From the NCBI GenBank assembly GCA_964631325.1, contig CAZVWJ010000026.1:1-33943 (forward strand): DNA of 33,943 nt, given 5' to 3'. Positions 15,414 to 23,230 of the stretch are shown here, piece by piece. This DNA comes from CAZVWJ01 sp964631325 (lineage in GTDB: Bacteria > T1Sed10-126). Position numbers and translations under genes: made by a program. The notes under the pieces were generated by a model, which saw only the letters and a list, made by a program, of their open reading frames with translations, did no database searches and was not told the DNA's origin. Position 1 is the first letter of the stretch. Each line of letters opens with the position of its first letter.

Positions 15414-17308
15414 CTGCGGCAATGACCAGTTTGATTTTACCGATTATTGTTCCGTTTTTTGCCGGGATACTTGTCCTGGTTGTGCCCTCAAGATTTAAGT
15501 ATATAAAAGAATTTATTGTTATAGTTACCCTGGCCCTTTTAGTAGTTGGGGCTACAGGTTTAGGTTATGCTCCCCAGCAGGTGGCCCTTGGTGGCTGGCT
15601 GGAAGCGGATTTTTTAACCCTGTTTATTTTCATTTTCATCGTTTTCTTTGGGGCTGTGAATGCTATTTACGCGATGGGTAGCCGCAGTTCGGAACCGCGC
15701 TCTAACGAGTTTTATGCCTATTTTCTCTGGACAATAGGTGCTTCGTGCGGAGTAATATTTTCTGTCAATATGCTGTTGTTTTTAAGTTTCTGGGGGTTTT
15801 TGGGTTTAACTCTTTATTTGATGATAGGGTTGGGCGGCAGCAAAGCAGCCGGTCCGGCTAAAAAGACCATGCTTATCGTGGGTGGGGTTGATGCCCTTTT
15901 GATCCTGGGGCTGGCAATGTTGTTTTGTTTGAATCTGCCGGCTTTAACTTCCGGGGAATTGCTTTTGAAATTATTAACTGATCCCTTTTCTTTGAGTAAC
16001 GCCTTGAGTTTATGGGCGGCTCAACCGGTAGAGGGGACCTATGGAGTTTTGAGTTTTTTATTCCTTACGTTTGCAGCTTTTTCAAAAGCCGGAGCAATGC
16101 CCTTTCATACCTGGATTCCCGGAGCAAGTGAACATGCTCCGGCGGTGACTGCTTCCTTTTTGCCCGCTTCGTTGGATAAATTGCTCGGAATTTATTTTTT
16201 CTACCGCCTCTGTAACAAAATATTTACTTTCCCGCCTCACTCCTGGGTAACCTTTTACCTGATGGCCGTAGGTTCTATCACTGTCTTCGCCGCCGTAATG
16301 ATGGCTCTGGTTCAACACAAGATACGACGCCTGCTTGGTTATCACGCGGTTAGCCAGGTTGGTTATATGATTATTGGGATAGCAACTTTGAATCCGGTAG
16401 GAATGGCCGGTGGGCTGTTCCACATGCTCAACAACGCCATCTATAAGTCCTGTTTGTTTCTATGTGCCGGCAACATAGAAGAGGCAACGGGAACCGGTGA
16501 ACTACGTAAATTGGGGGGGCTGGCTAAGCTGATGCCGTTGACCTTTTTGGCTATGTTAATTGCCGGCCTGGCAATTTCCGGCGTTCCACCTTTAAATGGG
16601 TTTGCCTCCAAGTGGTTGGTCTACAGAGGCCTGATAAAAGCCGGTCAGCAAGGAGAACCGGCCTGGATTATCTGGCTGGTTGCTGCGATGTTTGGCAGTG
16701 CGTTGACTCTTGCTTCCTTTGTTAAAATTCTACACTCTATTTTCTGGAGCACTCCCAGCACCAAGATAGCACTGGATCAAGTTAAAGAAATGAATTATTT
16801 GCGCACTCTACCGGTTCTTGTTCTGGCCGGTCTCTGTATAGTTTTTGGTGTAAATTACCTCTTTCCACTCTACGTGTTTATTGGTCCGGTAGTAAGTTCA
16901 TTACAGCAATTTGTTGCTTTCAATTTCTTTGCTTCCTGGAATGCCGGGGTAGCTGCGGCCCTGATTATTTTATCAGTCCTGGGGGGCTGGTTGATCTACT
17001 GGCTGTTCGGGGTTATTAAGGATTTACGTCGGACTCCGCCCTTTGTGGGGGGTTCCAGGCACGATCCTGACAGGGCCTTTTACCCGGGGACTGAATTTTA
17101 CCGGACTATTGATGAGATGCCGTTACTGGCTAAAATATATAAGCTCCAGGAAACAGGATTGTTTGACGTGTACGAGTGGAGCTCAAAATTGAGTTTGTCG
17201 GTGGCTAATTATCTCAGCCGGTTTCATACCGGGGTTCTTTCCACCTATATGACCTGGATATTAGTGGGTTTTGTTATTTACTTATTTGTCTTTATGGGGC
17301 TCTGGTAA
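15407..17308 (+). CDS. antiporter-like membrane subunit, NuoL/MrpA N-terminal type
   Basis: 633 residues, about 15 or more membrane helices, overlapping the large subunit by 7 bases. Belongs to the proton-conducting transporter family shared by NuoL, HyfB and MrpA: FSKAGAMPFHTWIPGASEHAP with the TM7 lysine (Lys227), SLDKLLGIYFF (Lys258), HKIRRLLGYHAVSQVGYMIIGI and GIPPLNGFASK-type segment (SGVPPLNGFASKWLVY). The usual TM5 'WEG.GL' glutamate is missing: the aligned segment reads FWGFLGLTLYL, with Gly130 where Glu is expected, whereas the second antiporter subunit in this operon keeps it. The protein is probably the N-terminal half of a split MrpA, with the C-terminal half encoded next. Confidence 0.88.
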   Translation: MLTAAMTSLILPIIVPFFAGILVLVVPSRFKYIKEFIVIVTLALLVVGATGLGYAPQQVALGGWLEADFLTLFIFIFIVFFGAVNAIYAMGSRSSEPRSNEFYAYFLWTIGASCGVIFSVNMLLFLSFWGFLGLTLYLMIGLGGSKAAGPAKKTMLIVGGVDALLILGLAMLFCLNLPALTSGELLLKLLTDPFSLSNALSLWAAQPVEGTYGVLSFLFLTFAAFSKAGAMPFHTWIPGASEHAPAVTASFLPASLDKLLGIYFFYRLCNKIFTFPPHSWVTFYLMAVGSITVFAAVMMALVQHKIRRLLGYHAVSQVGYMIIGIATLNPVGMAGGLFHMLNNAIYKSCLFLCAGNIEEATGTGELRKLGGLAKLMPLTFLAMLIAGLAISGVPPLNGFASKWLVYRGLIKAGQQGEPAWIIWLVAAMFGSALTLASFVKILHSIFWSTPSTKIALDQVKEMNYLRTLPVLVLAGLCIVFGVNYLFPLYVFIGPVVSSLQQFVAFNFFASWNAGVAAALIILSVLGGWLIYWLFGVIKDLRRTPPFVGGSRHDPDRAFYPGTEFYRTIDEMPLLAKIYKLQETGLFDVYEWSSKLSLSVANYLSRFHTGVLSTYMTWILVGFVIYLFVFMGLW

Positions 17309-17309
17309 G

Positions 17310-17879
17310 ATGACTGTATATATTATTGCACTCTTACTTGTATTTATGATAATTGGAGCGGTAATTGCGGTCGAAACACGGGAAACGCTTTCAGCGGTTA
17401 TTTCCCTGGCCGCTCTGGGAATTGGGCTCTCCATTGCCTTCTTGTTTCTGGGGGCACCGGACCTCGCTATTACCCAGGTCGTGGTAGAAGTGCTCTGTTT
17501 GATTATTTTGATTCGGGCCACCATTAGCCGGGATGTGACAACTATTGCCGAAGGAAGGCCTCAGTTTGTGATGACTATCGGGATTTGCGGATTATTGATA
17601 TTTTTGCTCTTTGGTCTTCACATGATTGAGGTTCTGCCGGCCTTTGGACTGCGTAATTACGTTGATCTGGCCGGCAACCCGACCCTGCACTACCTGAAGG
17701 ATTCCCTGGCTGAAACCGGGGCAGCCAACGTTGTGGCTGCAATTCTTTTGGACTACCGGGTTTATGACACCCTGGGTGAGGTAACCGTTTTATTTGTTTC
17801 CCTGTTAGGAGTCTGGGTGGTTTTGCGAAAAAAGGGACGAAAAAAAATACAACGAGGCGATTCGGATGAAACCGGATAA
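17310..17879 (+). CDS. MrpA C-terminal part (MbhD + MbhE fusion)
   Basis: 189 residues from MTVYIIALL, one base after the NuoL-like stop; an earlier frame start at 17271 lies within that gene. The first part (about 1-85; ETRETLSAVISLAALGIGLS, LGAPDLAITQVVVEVLC) is the DUF4040/MbhD segment of MrpA. The second (about 90-180; GAANVVAAILLDYRVYDTLGEVTVLF) is the MbhE/MrpA-C segment. In stand-alone Mrp antiporters both are fused to MrpA; in archaeal Mbh they are two genes. Here they form one separate gene. This region carries essential acidic residues of the Na+ path in Mrp/Mbh structures. Overlaps mrpB by 14 bases. Confidence 0.9.
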   Translation: MTVYIIALLLVFMIIGAVIAVETRETLSAVISLAALGIGLSIAFLFLGAPDLAITQVVVEVLCLIILIRATISRDVTTIAEGRPQFVMTIGICGLLIFLLFGLHMIEVLPAFGLRNYVDLAGNPTLHYLKDSLAETGAANVVAAILLDYRVYDTLGEVTVLFVSLLGVWVVLRKKGRKKIQRGDSDETG

Positions 17880-18315
17880 AGGAATGTCCCGTATTGTCAA
17901 AACTGTTACCTGTTGGGTCAACAGTTTTATTTTTCTGTTTGGTCTTTATATTATGCTTTTTGGGCACATTACGCCGGGGGGGGGATTCCCCGGGGGAGTG
18001 ATTATCTCTTGTTCTTTTATTTTAATTACTCTTGCAGCCGGAAAAGATTTTTCATTAAAACTGTTAAGTTTGCAGGATACTACCGTTGTTGATAGCTTAT
18101 GTGTGTTTTTCTTTCTTTTGCTCGGGTTTCTCGGGATTTTTTATGGCGGTTATTTTTTCAATAATTTTCTGCCCGGTGGTACTCCGTTTCGCCTGGCCAG
18201 TTCGGGAACTATCGTGCTTTCTAATGTGCTGATTGGGTTGAAGGTGGGGGCGGCAATTTTTGCAATGTTTATGCATTTATCCCTGTTTCGAATTGAGGAG
18301 ACAGCAGAAGAATGA
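17866..18315 (+). CDS. mrpB: MrpB/MnhB (MbhF-like) subunit
   Basis: 149 residues, four predicted membrane helices. HITPGGGFPGGVIISC and the C-terminal SNVLIGLKVGAAIFAMF are hallmarks of the MnhB domain family. It is part of the Na+/H+ antiporter module; the name is by family, following the order B-C-D-E-F-G seen in Mrp operons. Confidence 0.92.
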   Translation: MKPDKGMSRIVKTVTCWVNSFIFLFGLYIMLFGHITPGGGFPGGVIISCSFILITLAAGKDFSLKLLSLQDTTVVDSLCVFFFLLLGFLGIFYGGYFFNNFLPGGTPFRLASSGTIVLSNVLIGLKVGAAIFAMFMHLSLFRIEETAEE

Positions 18316-18659
18316 TTTACGGTCTCTGTTTTTTACTATTTTCGGTTGGTTTCTACAGCGTGGTCATCAAACGTAATTTAATTAAGATTATTATGGGCCT
18401 GATTATTATGGAATACTCCGTCCATTTATTTATAGTTCTGGTAAGTTATCAAAGGGGCGGTAAAGTGCCTATTTTAACTTCCGGTCAGTCCCTTGTGCAG
18501 TTCACTCAAACCGCCGTTGATCCTCTTCCGCAGGTTTTAGTGTTAACGGCAATTGTGATTAATTTTGGAATTACAGCTTTTTTGGTGGCGATTGCGGTTC
18601 GTCTTTATGAAAAATACGGCACTTTTGATATTGGTGAAATCAGGAGGCTGCGGGGATGA
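18312..18659 (+). CDS. mrpC: MrpC/MnhC (NuoK-like) subunit
   Basis: 115 residues with three membrane helices. Conserved MrpC features include NLIKIIMGLIIMEYSVHLF and, after the loop, DPLPQVLVLTAIVINFGITAFLVAIAVRLY. NuoK-like subunits carry buried acidic residues for ion passage; Glu36 region (IMEYS) is the likely equivalent. Starts with ATGA overlap. Confidence 0.93.
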   Translation: MIYGLCFLLFSVGFYSVVIKRNLIKIIMGLIIMEYSVHLFIVLVSYQRGGKVPILTSGQSLVQFTQTAVDPLPQVLVLTAIVINFGITAFLVAIAVRLYEKYGTFDIGEIRRLRG

Positions 18660-20176
18660 ATAATTTACCTTTGCTATTTGTGGCCCTGCCTCTTGCTCTC
18701 GGTTTTCTCTATATCCTTTTACTCAGGGACCGAACCTATGCAGCCGAAATAGTCTCCGTGGCCGCTACGTTGTGTCTATTGTTGCTTGCCTTGAGTCTGC
18801 TTGGTCTGGGCCACTTTGAGGATGGTTACTACGTGCGTGAGTTTTCCCTTCCCGTCGCCGGCTGGGAAATTCCGCTGGGAATAAATATCTTTATTGACGG
18901 CTTTAGTATGTTTATGCTGCTTATTGTTAATTTGGTCAGTTTTTCCGTCGTGCTTTATTCGGTTAATTACATGAAGCAATACACTGCCGGGATTTATTTT
19001 TATGCGTTACTTCTGTTTATGATCGCGGGGATGAACGGGATGGTAATCACGGGAGATTTATTCAACCTGTACGTATTTTTAGAACTGGCCTCTGTTGCCT
19101 CGTATATTCTTGTTGCCTTTGGAGTTGAGGCGGAAGAGCTGGAAGCAGCTTTTAAATATCTGGTGATGGGGGCAGTGGCTTCAGCTTTAATTCTTATGGG
19201 AATAGTCCTTGTTTATTTAGTCAGTGGAACTTTAAATATGGCCTACGCGGCTCAGTTCATTCAGGCTCACGGAATGAACCGCGCTCTTAATTTTGCCCTT
19301 GCCTTGTTTTTAATGGGTTTTTCACTTAAAGCCGCTTTGATCCCTTTTCACGCCTGGCTGCCGGACGCGCATCCCTCGGCTCCGGCCCCCATTTCCGCTA
19401 TGCTCTCGGGGGTGGTTATCAAGGTGCTGGGTATCTATTCTATGTTCCGAATTAGTTTTAATGTTTTTTCCCTTGGGGATAACGAAACTTTTTTAAGTTT
19501 GCTGCTTGTCCTGGGAAGCATTTCAATGATTGCCGGTGTTTTGCTTGCCCTGTTTCAGTGGGATATTAAGCGACTTTTTGCTTATCACAGCATCAGCCAA
19601 ATGGGTTACGTGGTGCTGGCGATTGGTCTCGGGACCCCGCTGGGAATGGTTGCCGGATTGTTTCATCTTTTTAATCACGCCGTCTTCAAATCTTTGTTAT
19701 TTTTGAATTCCGGAGCTATAGAATCAGCAACCGGAACCCGTTCTCTCAAAGAAATGGGCGGATTAGCTCATAAAATGCCGGTTACCGGGGTGACCTGTAT
19801 GGTTGGTTCACTTTCCATCTCCGGAATACCACCGTTCAATGGTTTCTGGAGCAAATTGCTGATTATTGTGGCCGCGGTCGCAGCCGGACATCCTTTCTAT
19901 GGTTTTCTGGCTGCCCTGGGTAGTATACTCACTCTTGCTTCTTTTATGAAAGTGCAGCGTTATGCCTTCTGGGGGAAGTCCCACCTGGATTCAAATTTGC
20001 TGGAAAAAGATTTGTCTGCCCCGCTGTTTATGAAGGTTTCAATGCTGGTTCTTGCACTTTTTTGTATTTTTCTCAGTTTCCTGTTAATTCCTGATATTTA
20101 TCACTTGATTTTACATCCTGCCGGCCAGGACCTGTTTCGAGGAGCGGCCGGTTATCTGGCGAGGGTTGGCTTATGA
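18656..20176 (+). CDS. mrpD: MrpD (NuoN/MbhH-like) antiporter subunit
   Basis: 506 residues, about 14 membrane helices, usual MrpD length. Has the TM5 glutamate in NLYVFLELASVASYI (Glu143), the TM7 lysine in FSLKAALIPFHAWLPDAHPSAP (Lys225), VVIKVLGIYSMFR, and the HSISQMGYV histidine region on the broken helix. It should be a competent proton or cation channel subunit, in contrast with the NuoL-like protein upstream. ATGA overlaps at both ends. Confidence 0.93.
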   Translation: MNNLPLLFVALPLALGFLYILLLRDRTYAAEIVSVAATLCLLLLALSLLGLGHFEDGYYVREFSLPVAGWEIPLGINIFIDGFSMFMLLIVNLVSFSVVLYSVNYMKQYTAGIYFYALLLFMIAGMNGMVITGDLFNLYVFLELASVASYILVAFGVEAEELEAAFKYLVMGAVASALILMGIVLVYLVSGTLNMAYAAQFIQAHGMNRALNFALALFLMGFSLKAALIPFHAWLPDAHPSAPAPISAMLSGVVIKVLGIYSMFRISFNVFSLGDNETFLSLLLVLGSISMIAGVLLALFQWDIKRLFAYHSISQMGYVVLAIGLGTPLGMVAGLFHLFNHAVFKSLLFLNSGAIESATGTRSLKEMGGLAHKMPVTGVTCMVGSLSISGIPPFNGFWSKLLIIVAAVAAGHPFYGFLAALGSILTLASFMKVQRYAFWGKSHLDSNLLEKDLSAPLFMKVSMLVLALFCIFLSFLLIPDIYHLILHPAGQDLFRGAAGYLARVGL

Positions 20177-20691
20177 GAAGAATAATTATTTTTGTCTTGA
20201 GTCTGGTAATCTGGTGTTTGCTTGCCTGGCCTGCTAATTTTCAGGCCGAAACAATTGAGATTTACTGGGGGAGCCTTATTGCCGGGGTTTTTGCTTCTTT
20301 CATTGTAGCGCTTTTATTTGATCGGGTTTTTGTGGATGAACATACCAGGGTGGTAAACCCACTCCGTTATTTCTGGTTTATAGTTTATATTCCGGTATTT
20401 GCTTTTTACTGTGTCCTCGCTAATATAGACGTGGTTTACAGGGCGATCCATCCCCGGATGCCGATTAAACCGGGGATCGTTAAAATTCGAACAACCCTTG
20501 ATTCTAATTCGGGGATTACGGCTCTGGCAAATTCTATTACTCTGACCCCGGGGACATTAACGGTTGACGTTGACGTGGAGAAAAAAATTCTTTACGTTCA
20601 CTGGATTTACGTGGAAACTACGGATGTTGACGAGGCCACGGAAAAGATTGCTGGCCGATTTGAAGGATTGTTAAGGAGAATCTTTGAATGA
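20173..20691 (+). CDS. mrpE: MrpE (MbhA-like) subunit
   Basis: 172 residues with two or three N-terminal membrane helices and a cytoplasmic alpha/beta tail. Family segments visible are WPANFQAETIEIYWGSLIAG, DSNSGITALANSITLTPGTLTVDVD and HWIYVETTD. Needed for assembly of Mrp complexes; its homologue is the first gene in archaeal mbh clusters, while here it follows mrpD as in bacterial mrp operons. Confidence 0.93.
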   Translation: MRRIIIFVLSLVIWCLLAWPANFQAETIEIYWGSLIAGVFASFIVALLFDRVFVDEHTRVVNPLRYFWFIVYIPVFAFYCVLANIDVVYRAIHPRMPIKPGIVKIRTTLDSNSGITALANSITLTPGTLTVDVDVEKKILYVHWIYVETTDVDEATEKIAGRFEGLLRRIFE

Positions 20692-20951
20692 CCGTTTTTG
20701 AGTGGTTTTATCTGGTATTAATTGCCTGTATATTTATGTGTTTATATAGAATCGGCCGGGGGCCCAGCGCTCCTGATCGAATAGTTGCCATTGATATACT
20801 TGGCGTGGTTATTGTTGGGTTCTGTGCGATTCTTTCCATAGATACCGGTAAAGATTTTTATTTGATTGTTGGTATTTCCTGGGCCCTGGTTGGTTTCATT
20901 GGCAGTTTAGCCCTGGCTAAATACCTGGAGGGTAAGAGCTTTGATGAGTGA
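20688..20951 (+). CDS. mrpF: MrpF (MbhB-like) subunit
   Basis: 87 residues, three membrane helices. RIGRGPSAPDRIVAIDILGV is the conserved MrpF loop, with the Asp used in cation binding. The end overlaps the mrpG start (ATGAGTGA). Confidence 0.92.
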   Translation: MTVFEWFYLVLIACIFMCLYRIGRGPSAPDRIVAIDILGVVIVGFCAILSIDTGKDFYLIVGISWALVGFIGSLALAKYLEGKSFDE

Positions 20952-21300
20952 AACTTTAGGAATAATCCTGGTTGGAATTGGGTTAGTTTTTGACTTCTTT
21001 GGTTGTTTCGGTCTGGTCAGGTTTCCTGATGTTTTTAACCGGCTACAGGCGGCTACAAAGTGTGTAACCGTGGGAACCTGCTTTATTCTCGTGGGCACTT
21101 TTGTTTGCCTCGGATTTACTCCAATCGGAGTAAAAGCGTTGCTCTGTCTCGCTTTTGTAGTCATTACGGCTCCCACTGCAGCCCATGCGATTGCCCGCGC
21201 CGCCCATAATTCCGGCGTTGAAATGGATGAATCAACTGTGGTTGACCAATATGGAGATAAACGGATTAAAGTTGAAGAGAAGGGGGGCGAGGTCGAATGA
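20944..21300 (+). CDS. mrpG: MrpG (MbhC-like) subunit
   Basis: 118 residues beginning MSETLG, with CTGGAGGG upstream. Three helices; GCFGLVRFPDVFNRLQAATKC and TAPTAAHAIARAA are diagnostic of MrpG/MnhG. Closes the antiporter block and overlaps the NuoI-like gene by 4 bp. Confidence 0.92.
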   Translation: MSETLGIILVGIGLVFDFFGCFGLVRFPDVFNRLQAATKCVTVGTCFILVGTFVCLGFTPIGVKALLCLAFVVITAPTAAHAIARAAHNSGVEMDESTVVDQYGDKRIKVEEKGGEVE

Positions 21301-21953
21301 ACTTTCCCCTGCCCAAGCTCAGAGAGTTAAAAGAGGCTATTACCGCCCTCATTTTTGGCCCGGATACGGTTAATTACCCGGAAGAACCAGCCCAACCTTC
21401 GGAAGATTTTCGGGGGGCTCCGGAATTTCAGGAGGACGGTTGTATTGGCTGTGGAGGCTGTGAAAACGTCTGTCCCGCTGAGGCGATCGAAGCGATTGAT
21501 ATTCTTGACGCGGATAAACCTTATCGCAAGATGGTACGTCATTTTGATCAGTGTATCTTCTGTGGACAGTGCGTGGAGCTGTGTACTACAGGGGAAGGAA
21601 TTGAATACACTGATCGGTTTGATTTATCAACCCATAACCGGGAAGAAGAAACCAGCGAAGTGGAAAAAGAACTGGTTTTTTGTTCCTGTTGTGGAGATCC
21701 AATCAGTGCCCGTGAGCATATAAAATGGGTGGCGGAGGAGATTGAGCACAAGGCTTACAGTAATCCTACCCTTTACCTGGCTAAAATGGCTGCCCTGGGA
21801 GTCGTTTCTGAAGCGGAGATAGAGAAGGGACTTTTCTCGGGAAATGACCGTGCCCAGAGAATGGGTTATTTATGTCCGGCCTGTAAACGAGATGTGGCTC
21901 TCTACGAAGCTCACCACGAAGTGGAAGAAACTCCAGACTTTGAGGAAAATTAA
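21297..21953 (+). CDS. ferredoxin-type subunit, NuoI/MbhN/HycF-like
   Basis: 218 residues. Two [4Fe-4S] motifs: CIGCGGCENVCP near 50 and CIFCGQCVELC near 83, the NuoI pattern with the second motif lacking the last CP. Beyond these the chain has an added part with CSCCG and CPACKRDV, two CxxC pairs that could bind zinc, as in HycF/HyfH-type proteins. It connects the electron-input side to the small subunit. Being last in the operon after mrpG while its partners lie before mrpA, it shows that the Mrp genes have been placed inside the hydrogenase gene set. Confidence 0.9.
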   Translation: MNFPLPKLRELKEAITALIFGPDTVNYPEEPAQPSEDFRGAPEFQEDGCIGCGGCENVCPAEAIEAIDILDADKPYRKMVRHFDQCIFCGQCVELCTTGEGIEYTDRFDLSTHNREEETSEVEKELVFCSCCGDPISAREHIKWVAEEIEHKAYSNPTLYLAKMAALGVVSEAEIEKGLFSGNDRAQRMGYLCPACKRDVALYEAHHEVEETPDFEEN

Positions 21954-21992
21954 ATTACTGTAGATTTTTCCGGAAAAGAAAAACTCGCTCGT

Positions 21993-22448
21993 TTGCTCTC
22001 CTCAGGCAAAATTTTTATTATGGGGTTGGGACATCGGCTGCGTCGGGACGATGCGTTTGGTTCCATTCTGGCCGATGAGCTGGCACAATCTCTTTCCCCG
22101 AATTCCCGGTGGCGTGCTGTAGACTGCTCTACTACTCCTGAAAATTATATAAAACCGGCGGCTGAATTTTCGCCCGATAAAATCCTTTTTATCGATGCTC
22201 TGCAGGGCGAGGGGTCACCGGGGAAAATTGAAATAATTGAGTTTGATGAATTAGAACTCTCCGGTTTCAGCACCCACACTTTTTCTCCGGCTTTTCTTAA
22301 GGAACAGTTTCAACAGCGTACCGGGGCTAAACTATTTGTTCTGGGGGTTTATGTTAATTCAACAAAAGTGGGGAGTGGGCTCTCCGAGCGGTTAAAGGAG
22401 ACAAAAAAGGAGTTGAAAGATTTTTTTAGAGAAAAATTACAGGAATAG
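21993..22448 (+). CDS. hycI: hydrogenase maturation protease, HycI type
   Basis: 151 residues from TTG. Conserved HycI/HyaD fold: IFIMGLGHRLRRDDAFGS with the metal-binding Asp pair, FIDALQGEGSPG, and STHTFSPAFL with the third ligand His. The family removes the C-terminal tail of the hydrogenase large subunit once Ni-Fe is inserted, and the large subunit in this operon has a matching tail. Start uncertain: the frame is open back to an ATT at 21954 directly after the previous stop, adding 13 residues (ITVDFSGKEKLAR), and GAGG lies 8 bases before that ATT, while nothing convincing precedes the TTG. Confidence 0.88.
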   Translation: MLSSGKIFIMGLGHRLRRDDAFGSILADELAQSLSPNSRWRAVDCSTTPENYIKPAAEFSPDKILFIDALQGEGSPGKIEIIEFDELELSGFSTHTFSPAFLKEQFQQRTGAKLFVLGVYVNSTKVGSGLSERLKETKKELKDFFREKLQE

Positions 22449-22452
22449 TAAT

Positions 22453-22914
22453 TTAAAACCAGAACTGTGATTTTTCAGCTTTTTGAGCCATTTCTCTGAA
22501 CCGTTTTGCCACTTGTTCAAACATGTTTTCATAAAGTTTAATTACAGCCTGTGGATGGTTTTCTTTTAATTGATCGATAGTTTTTTTACTGATTTCCAGT
22601 AGTTCTGTGTTTTCCCTAACTTCGGGTTTGGCCTGGCGGTCGTATTCTGAAAAAAGTGCAAATTCGCCAAAATAATTCCCCTTGCTCAGGACGCTGACTG
22701 TTTCTTCTTTTTTGCGCATGTTTTTAACAATAGCTACGGTGCCGCTGATTATGAGATAAAAACTGTTGGCTGTGGTATCACCTTCTTCAAAAATTATATC
22801 TCCGTTTTTATAATTTTTAAACTGGCCACTTTCAATAATTTTCTGAAGAGCGTCTACATCAACGCCTTCGAATAGTTCTATACCTCTTATTTTTTCTAAG
22901 TTTTCATCTAACAT
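22453..22914 (-). CDS. stand-alone cyclic nucleotide-binding (CAP_ED) protein
   Basis: 153 residues starting at MLDENLEKI, 6 bases after a consensus GGAGGT; a 10-codon longer frame would place this Shine-Dalgarno inside the coding region. A single cNMP-binding beta-roll covers most of the chain: DIIFEEGDTTANSFYLIISGTVAI and LSKGNYFGEFALFSEYDRQA, where GEFALFSEYDRQA stands for the phosphate-binding cassette (usual GE.AL....R.A). The last 45 residues form a helix (KLYENMFEQVAKRFREM). There is no helix-turn-helix, so it is not a CRP regulator by itself. It converges on the maturation protease gene with 4 bp between stops. Confidence 0.85.
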   Translation of the reverse strand: MLDENLEKIRGIELFEGVDVDALQKIIESGQFKNYKNGDIIFEEGDTTANSFYLIISGTVAIVKNMRKKEETVSVLSKGNYFGEFALFSEYDRQAKPEVRENTELLEISKKTIDQLKENHPQAVIKLYENMFEQVAKRFREMAQKAEKSQFWF

Positions 22915-22946
22915 TGAATTTACCTCCTGGTTAGGTTTAAACAAGT

Positions 22947-23173
22947 AATTTAAGGTTGAAATTAGAACTTCAAAATGATTTTGTTATTGCCGGGAACGTA
23001 AAACATTCCAGGAATTGACTCAGCAATCCGGAACAAAGCGAACGTCATTGCCGGGCTTGACCCGGCAATCCATTTTTTAAATAGTTTTAGATTACCGGAT
23101 TATTCTGCGTGCGCTCGAATTCACTTTAATCTTTTGTCCAGTATGTCATTTTGAAGTTTCAAGTTTAAATAAG
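22947..23173. repeat. MITE-like element with inverted terminal repeats
   Basis: A perfect 12-bp inverted pair, ACTTCAAAATGA at 22967-22978 and TCATTTTGAAGT at 23146-23157, is extended outward by a second matching block (AATTTAAGGTTGAA against the complement of TTCAAGTTTAAAT). Non-coding between, with a strong hairpin inside. It lies between the start of the cyclic-nucleotide-binding gene and FxsA, so it would be transcribed in or would displace their promoters. Confidence 0.5.
23047..23069. repeat. REP-like hairpin
   Basis: ATTGCCGGG, 5-base loop CTTGA, then CCCGGCAAT: a perfect 9-bp stem. This 'cattgccgggcttgacccggcaatcc' form is common as an interspersed palindromic repeat in bacterial genomes. 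A degenerate half unit (TTATTGCCGGGAACG) begins at about 22983. Confidence 0.7.
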
Positions 23174-23230
23174 GATACCCTGAAAATGAGATTTTAAAAA
23201 CACTTTTATAGTTTAGTGGAGAAATTAATT

